Assembly (NCBI GenBank): GCA_001795335.1 | Contig: MGOK01000079.1 | Coordinates: 11,490-20,312, forward strand | Direction: 5' to 3' | Origin: Chloroflexi bacterium RBG_19FT_COMBO_55_16 | GTDB lineage: Bacteria; Chloroflexota; Anaerolineae; Anaerolineales; UBA4823 | DNA length: 8,823 nucleotides | Part shown: piece after piece, positions 6,550-8,823 of the stretch | Position numbering within the stretch: the stretch's first letter is position 1 | Layout: each line of letters opens with the position of its first letter | Translations under genes and position numbers: made by a program | Notes under the pieces: generated by a model | What the model saw: only the letters and a program-made list of their open reading frames with translations | What the model was told of the DNA's origin: nothing | Databases searched by the model: none

Positions 6550-6558
6550 ATTATAACA
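6550..6558 (-). promoter_or_regulatory. Extended -10 promoter for the primase-helicase
   Basis: On the minus strand this reads TGTTATAAT, a perfect TATAAT preceded by the TGn extension, about 42 bp before the GTG start. No good -35 hexamer is present at 16-18 bp, which is normal for extended -10 promoters. Transcription would start near 6543 and give a leader of about 35 nt containing the GAGG ribosome binding site. Confidence 0.55.
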
Positions 6559-6724
6559 AACGGAAGTTTAGGTAAAGATCGTGGACTGGGAGTAACAGAG
6601 GCATCAATCTTGACATCTGGAACTCCTGACATTCGCCGTCCTGCCAGAATCTGACTGATTCGAGCCCGCCTCTGAGAGAGCGAAGAGAACCTCTACCGAG
6701 TTTCGCCACCCTCTGCCTTGCCAA

Positions 6725-6754
6725 ACTCCCTAACACAGCATAGGCTTAGGGAGT
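6725..6754. repeat. 9-bp perfect inverted repeat
   Basis: ACTCCCTAA (6725-6733) is matched by TTAGGGAGT (6746-6754) around a 12-nt spacer. It lies between the two divergent promoters, 36 bp upstream of the candidate -35 of the pRiA4b-type gene. It may be an operator for either gene or simply a hairpin. No T-run follows, so it is not a terminator. Confidence 0.4.
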
Positions 6755-6789
6755 GCCCAACGTAATCTCTGTCATTATTCCCCTTTACC

Positions 6790-6819
6790 TTGTTAAGAGG
6801 ATATACTTGCTCGTATCAT
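6790..6819 (+). promoter_or_regulatory. Candidate promoter for the pRiA4b-type gene
   Basis: TTGTTA (6790-6795) matches four of six -35 bases and TATCAT (6814-6819) five of six -10 bases, 18 bp apart. The start site would be near 6826, leaving about 19 nt before the ATG at 6845, enough for the AGAGGA ribosome binding site (6835-6840). A second -10-like box, TATACT (6802-6807), lacks a matching -35. Confidence 0.35.
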
Positions 6820-6844
6820 CTTGTACTCATCCCCAGAGGAAACA

Positions 6845-8287
6845 ATGGACGAATGCTCTGAACCGCTCACGAGAAGTCAGGCGATGAAACAGGTCATTGC
6901 CCAGATGACTGACCCCATGGGCCTGGAGGAGTTCTATAGCCGTGTGCTGGCACTCTCACCCTCACAAGCAAAAAACCCGAAAGCCGGGATTCGAGATTCA
7001 CTCCGGTTCGATTTCTTGGGCAAGAGCTTGCTCTTCCTGGACAAGCAAACCCTGATCCCGGTGCGCCTGGCCATGCCTGGGGTGCGCTTCCGTGTCTCGC
7101 TCTCCCGCCAGGAAATCAACAAGGGCTGGTTGTTCGTCTTCCCAGCTTTTCAGTTCATGGCACCAAATGATTTACCCGCCGAAGAATTCTGGCTGGAAGA
7201 AGACAATGGGCGTTCCATCCCGGTGAATCCGGTCACGGTCAAGTTCAAGGTCAAAACGATATTTGGGGTGCAGGATATTGAACACACAGCGTTTGACCTG
7301 ATGTGGTGGTACAAGAAGCACGCCCTCCGGCGTGGGGATAGTCTCCTGGTTACATTGCTGGACTGGGAAAAAGGCCGCTTCCGCCTGGAGCCTGAACCCG
7401 CTCGCATCCGCCAACGCCACAACACGGAAATCCAGGCCCAAAACCAGGCACTGGCCGATCACTTATTCCAGCAATTAGAGGCCGCGCCTTACGAAGAGGT
7501 GTGGGGAAAGATCGCTATCCCGACGGCGTATCTCCACCTCAAAGCCTCAAACGCTTACCCGGCCGACCACTGGCTGGAAATCCTGGAACGAGACCGACGC
7601 ATGGAATGGACAGGCTACGAGATCCGCTACGCAGATTGGACCTCTCCATTCGAAAGAATGCTTGGTGATCTGAGTGGTGAGCCCAAACAAACACCCTCCT
7701 CGCGCCAAAAGCCCCTCTCAAAACAGGAGGCCAGACAGGTCTATTGCTTCAAGGCCGCGCTCTGGCTCAACAAGAGTCTCTGGCGGCGGATAGAAATTCA
7801 AGGCGGGCAAACCCTGGCAGATTTTGACGACATTCTCCGCACAGCCTTTCAACATGATCACATGGATCACTTGAGCGGCTTCTGGAAGTTGGCGAGGCGG
7901 GGACAGAGCCGCCGCTTTCGGGAGGTTGACCTGGGCAATATCAACCCCTTCGGAGGAGGCGAAGCTGCGGAAATTCAGGTTGCCAGTCTGTCCCTAAATC
8001 CGGGGGACACGCTGAAGTATGTGTACGACTTTGGCGACTGGATCCAGCACCGGCTGGAACTGGAGGCTATCGGTGAACCCGAAGAAAATGCCAGCTACCC
8101 GCGCATCACCGGCCAAAACAAACCGCGCTACCAGGATTGCCAGGTTTGCAAAAACGAAGGGCGAAAGACTATCGCAACCTGTGTTTGTTATACTTGTTCT
8201 GGCGAAGAGCAAATAGACCTCCTCCTCTGCGAAACCTGTATAGAAGCACACGATGAGGACCACTATCTTGAACAGATCCTTTACTAA
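6845..8287 (+). CDS. pRiA4b ORF-3-like protein with zinc-binding tail
   Basis: This 480-residue protein has three parts. Residues 1-290 are not clearly recognised; about 25-90 (LEEFYSRVLALSPSQAKNP, then AGIRDSLRF and a Val/Phe-rich stretch) could be a small winged-helix-like unit. Residues about 298-420 match the plasmid pRiA4b ORF-3-like family (also called IS1096 passenger TnpR-like), with FKAALWLNKSLWRRIEI (302-318), TLADFDDILRTAF (323-335) and the hallmark YVYDFGDWIQHRLELE (392-407). Residues 432-473 form a putative zinc-binding tail: Cys432/435, Cys446/448/451, Cys462/465 and His469/473. The family is common on plasmids and near mobile elements, and its biochemical role is not established. 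The ATG at 6845 is chosen over an in-frame TTG at 6821 because AGAGGA (6835-6840) is correctly spaced from it. It is divergent from the primase-helicase. Confidence 0.82.
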   Translation: MDECSEPLTRSQAMKQVIAQMTDPMGLEEFYSRVLALSPSQAKNPKAGIRDSLRFDFLGKSLLFLDKQTLIPVRLAMPGVRFRVSLSRQEINKGWLFVFPAFQFMAPNDLPAEEFWLEEDNGRSIPVNPVTVKFKVKTIFGVQDIEHTAFDLMWWYKKHALRRGDSLLVTLLDWEKGRFRLEPEPARIRQRHNTEIQAQNQALADHLFQQLEAAPYEEVWGKIAIPTAYLHLKASNAYPADHWLEILERDRRMEWTGYEIRYADWTSPFERMLGDLSGEPKQTPSSRQKPLSKQEARQVYCFKAALWLNKSLWRRIEIQGGQTLADFDDILRTAFQHDHMDHLSGFWKLARRGQSRRFREVDLGNINPFGGGEAAEIQVASLSLNPGDTLKYVYDFGDWIQHRLELEAIGEPEENASYPRITGQNKPRYQDCQVCKNEGRKTIATCVCYTCSGEEQIDLLLCETCIEAHDEDHYLEQILY

Positions 8288-8366
8288 ATAATAAATCCAT
8301 GTATAAACCCTGATCTAAAGAGCCAGTGAGCGGGTAGAAACTCTCTGTCAGAGCCTCTAGATTGGC

Positions 8367-8399
8367 ACTATTATTATCACTTAAAGTGACTATAATAGT
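8367..8399. promoter_or_regulatory. 33-bp near-perfect palindrome over a -10 box
   Basis: The left arm ACTATTATTATCACTT (8367-8382) and right arm AAGTGACTATAATAGT (8384-8399) are inverted copies matching at 14 of 16 positions around a single central A. The right arm contains a perfect TATAAT (8391-8396), whose start site would fall near 8403, just before the nucleotidyltransferase ribosome binding site. No good -35 lies at 16-18 bp; TTGGCA (8362-8367) is 23 bp away. A dimeric repressor or activator bound here would directly control this promoter. The size and position are those of an operator, possibly autoregulatory. Confidence 0.6.
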
Positions 8400-8415
8400 T
8401 CCAACAGGATTAACA

Positions 8416-8823
8416 ATGAGGCAAACTCAAGTACCAAATATGAGTACTGCTCTGAGAGCTTTGGGCGAGATATTGGCCTCCCAAGGGGAGCATGCAGCAG
8501 TCGTGGTCGTCGGGGGCACGGCTCTCATTATGCAGGGCTTTGTCGCTAGGGCGACCAGAGATGTGGATGTGATCGCAATAAGCCGTGATCCACCTGAACG
8601 GGAAAGAACAGCTATCGAGGCTCCCGAACCGCTTCCCGAATCACTGCTTTGAGCGATCTCAAGGGTGGCCAGGGATTACAACTTGCCTGACGACCGGATG
8701 AACACAACGGTGGGGCTACAATGGAAGACGGGATTGCCACCTGGGTTTGAGGAGCGAATACGTTGGGAGCAATACGATGGCTTATGGCTCGGCCTGGCAG
8801 ACCGCTATGATCTCATCTTCCTG
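8416..8823 (+). pseudogene. AbiEii/DUF6036-like nucleotidyltransferase with in-frame TGA (partial)
   Basis: The gene starts at ATG 8416, 6 bp after AGGA (8406-8409), and runs off the window. Its N-terminal part has the polymerase-beta-type nucleotidyltransferase signature: GGTAL (33-37), then TRDVDV with Asp49 and Asp51 as metal ligands. Such proteins include AbiEii-type toxins, which transfer nucleotides to RNA, and uncharacterised DUF6036 proteins. Codon 79 (8650-8652) is TGA, yet the same frame continues without a stop to the window end and keeps family-like sequence: VARDYNLPDDRMN, TGLPPGFEERIRW and LADRYDLIFL. This is one gene broken by a nonsense mutation rather than a frameshift. A sequencing error or readthrough is possible. 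No AbiEi-like antitoxin gene precedes it; the upstream neighbour is the pRiA4b-type gene, 128 bp away. Confidence 0.75.

Larger units (their letters stand above)
6508..6844. other. Intergenic region between divergent genes
   Basis: This stretch of about 340 bp separates the minus-strand primase-helicase from the plus-strand pRiA4b-type gene. It holds a promoter for each gene (6550-6558 and 6790-6819) and one 9-bp inverted repeat (6725-6754). I see no convincing coding frame: one minus-strand frame is open (6551-6736), but it lacks a ribosome binding site and runs into the helicase promoter. I recognise no RNA gene. Confidence 0.5.

Noticed and set aside
6551..6736. Minus-strand 61-codon frame upstream of the primase-helicase
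   Set aside because: It has no ribosome binding site, an Arg/Leu/Ser-rich random composition, and its 3' end overlaps the extended -10 promoter of the helicase gene.
8650..8652. Selenocysteine or genetic-code reassignment at the TGA
   Set aside because: TGA ends other genes in the window (for example at 4031-4033), no clear SECIS-like hairpin follows, and nothing suggests a selenoprotein family.
1..8823. CRISPR arrays, tRNA or rRNA genes, att sites
   Set aside because: No regularly spaced repeats, no cloverleaf-like sequence with a CCA end, and no rRNA-like conserved segments were seen on either strand.

Overview
This is bacterial chromosomal DNA of moderate GC content. It carries accessory genes on both strands and the debris of at least two insertion sequences. 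The protein types (a cysteine-free DsrE protein paired with OsmC, a SWIM-finger protein with an acidic linker, a primase-helicase of the TOTE type, and a pRiA4b-like protein) and moderate GC suggest a Chloroflexota-like (Anaerolineae-like) environmental bacterium. That is an impression from protein style, not proof. The standard code is used: TGA ends several intact genes and TGG encodes Trp.

Region 1 (1-1178, + strand) holds the 3' tail of an unidentified gene and a very short ORF that looks like the broken N-terminus of a SAM-dependent methyltransferase. A compact dsrE-like/osmC-like pair follows, probably one operon concerned with thiol, sulfur or peroxide chemistry. Both proteins lack a cysteine that the classical family members use.

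Region 2 (about 1243-2135) is an insertion-sequence graveyard. The 5' half of an ISAs1-family transposase (minus strand), with its likely outer end at 2135, is joined out of frame to what looks like the C-terminal tail and terminal repeats of a different, IS21/IS481-like, element. Hairpins in this debris could terminate transcription arriving from the dsrE-osmC side.

Region 3 (2136-6507) holds two large convergent genes separated by 11 bp. One is a 591-residue SWIM zinc-finger/TPR-like protein (+) with a good sigma70-type promoter and a perfect 14-bp palindrome in its leader. The other is an 820-residue primase-helicase (-) with an N-terminal coiled coil, an archaeo-eukaryotic primase (AEP) domain and an SF2 helicase, read from an extended -10 promoter.

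Region 4 (6508-8823) begins with a non-coding stretch of about 340 bp that contains divergent promoters and one inverted repeat. Next is a 480-residue protein with an unrecognised N-terminal region, a pRiA4b ORF-3-like domain and a Cys/His-rich zinc-binding tail. Last is an AbiEii/DUF6036-like nucleotidyltransferase gene that runs off the window, is interrupted by an in-frame TGA, and is preceded by a striking 33-bp near-perfect palindrome overlapping a consensus -10 box.

Nucleic-acid-binding SWIM, primase-helicase, pRiA4b/zinc and nucleotidyltransferase genes next to IS remnants look like part of a genome-defence or mobile-element island. Nothing in the sequence proves that they work together, and the four genes are not a single operon.
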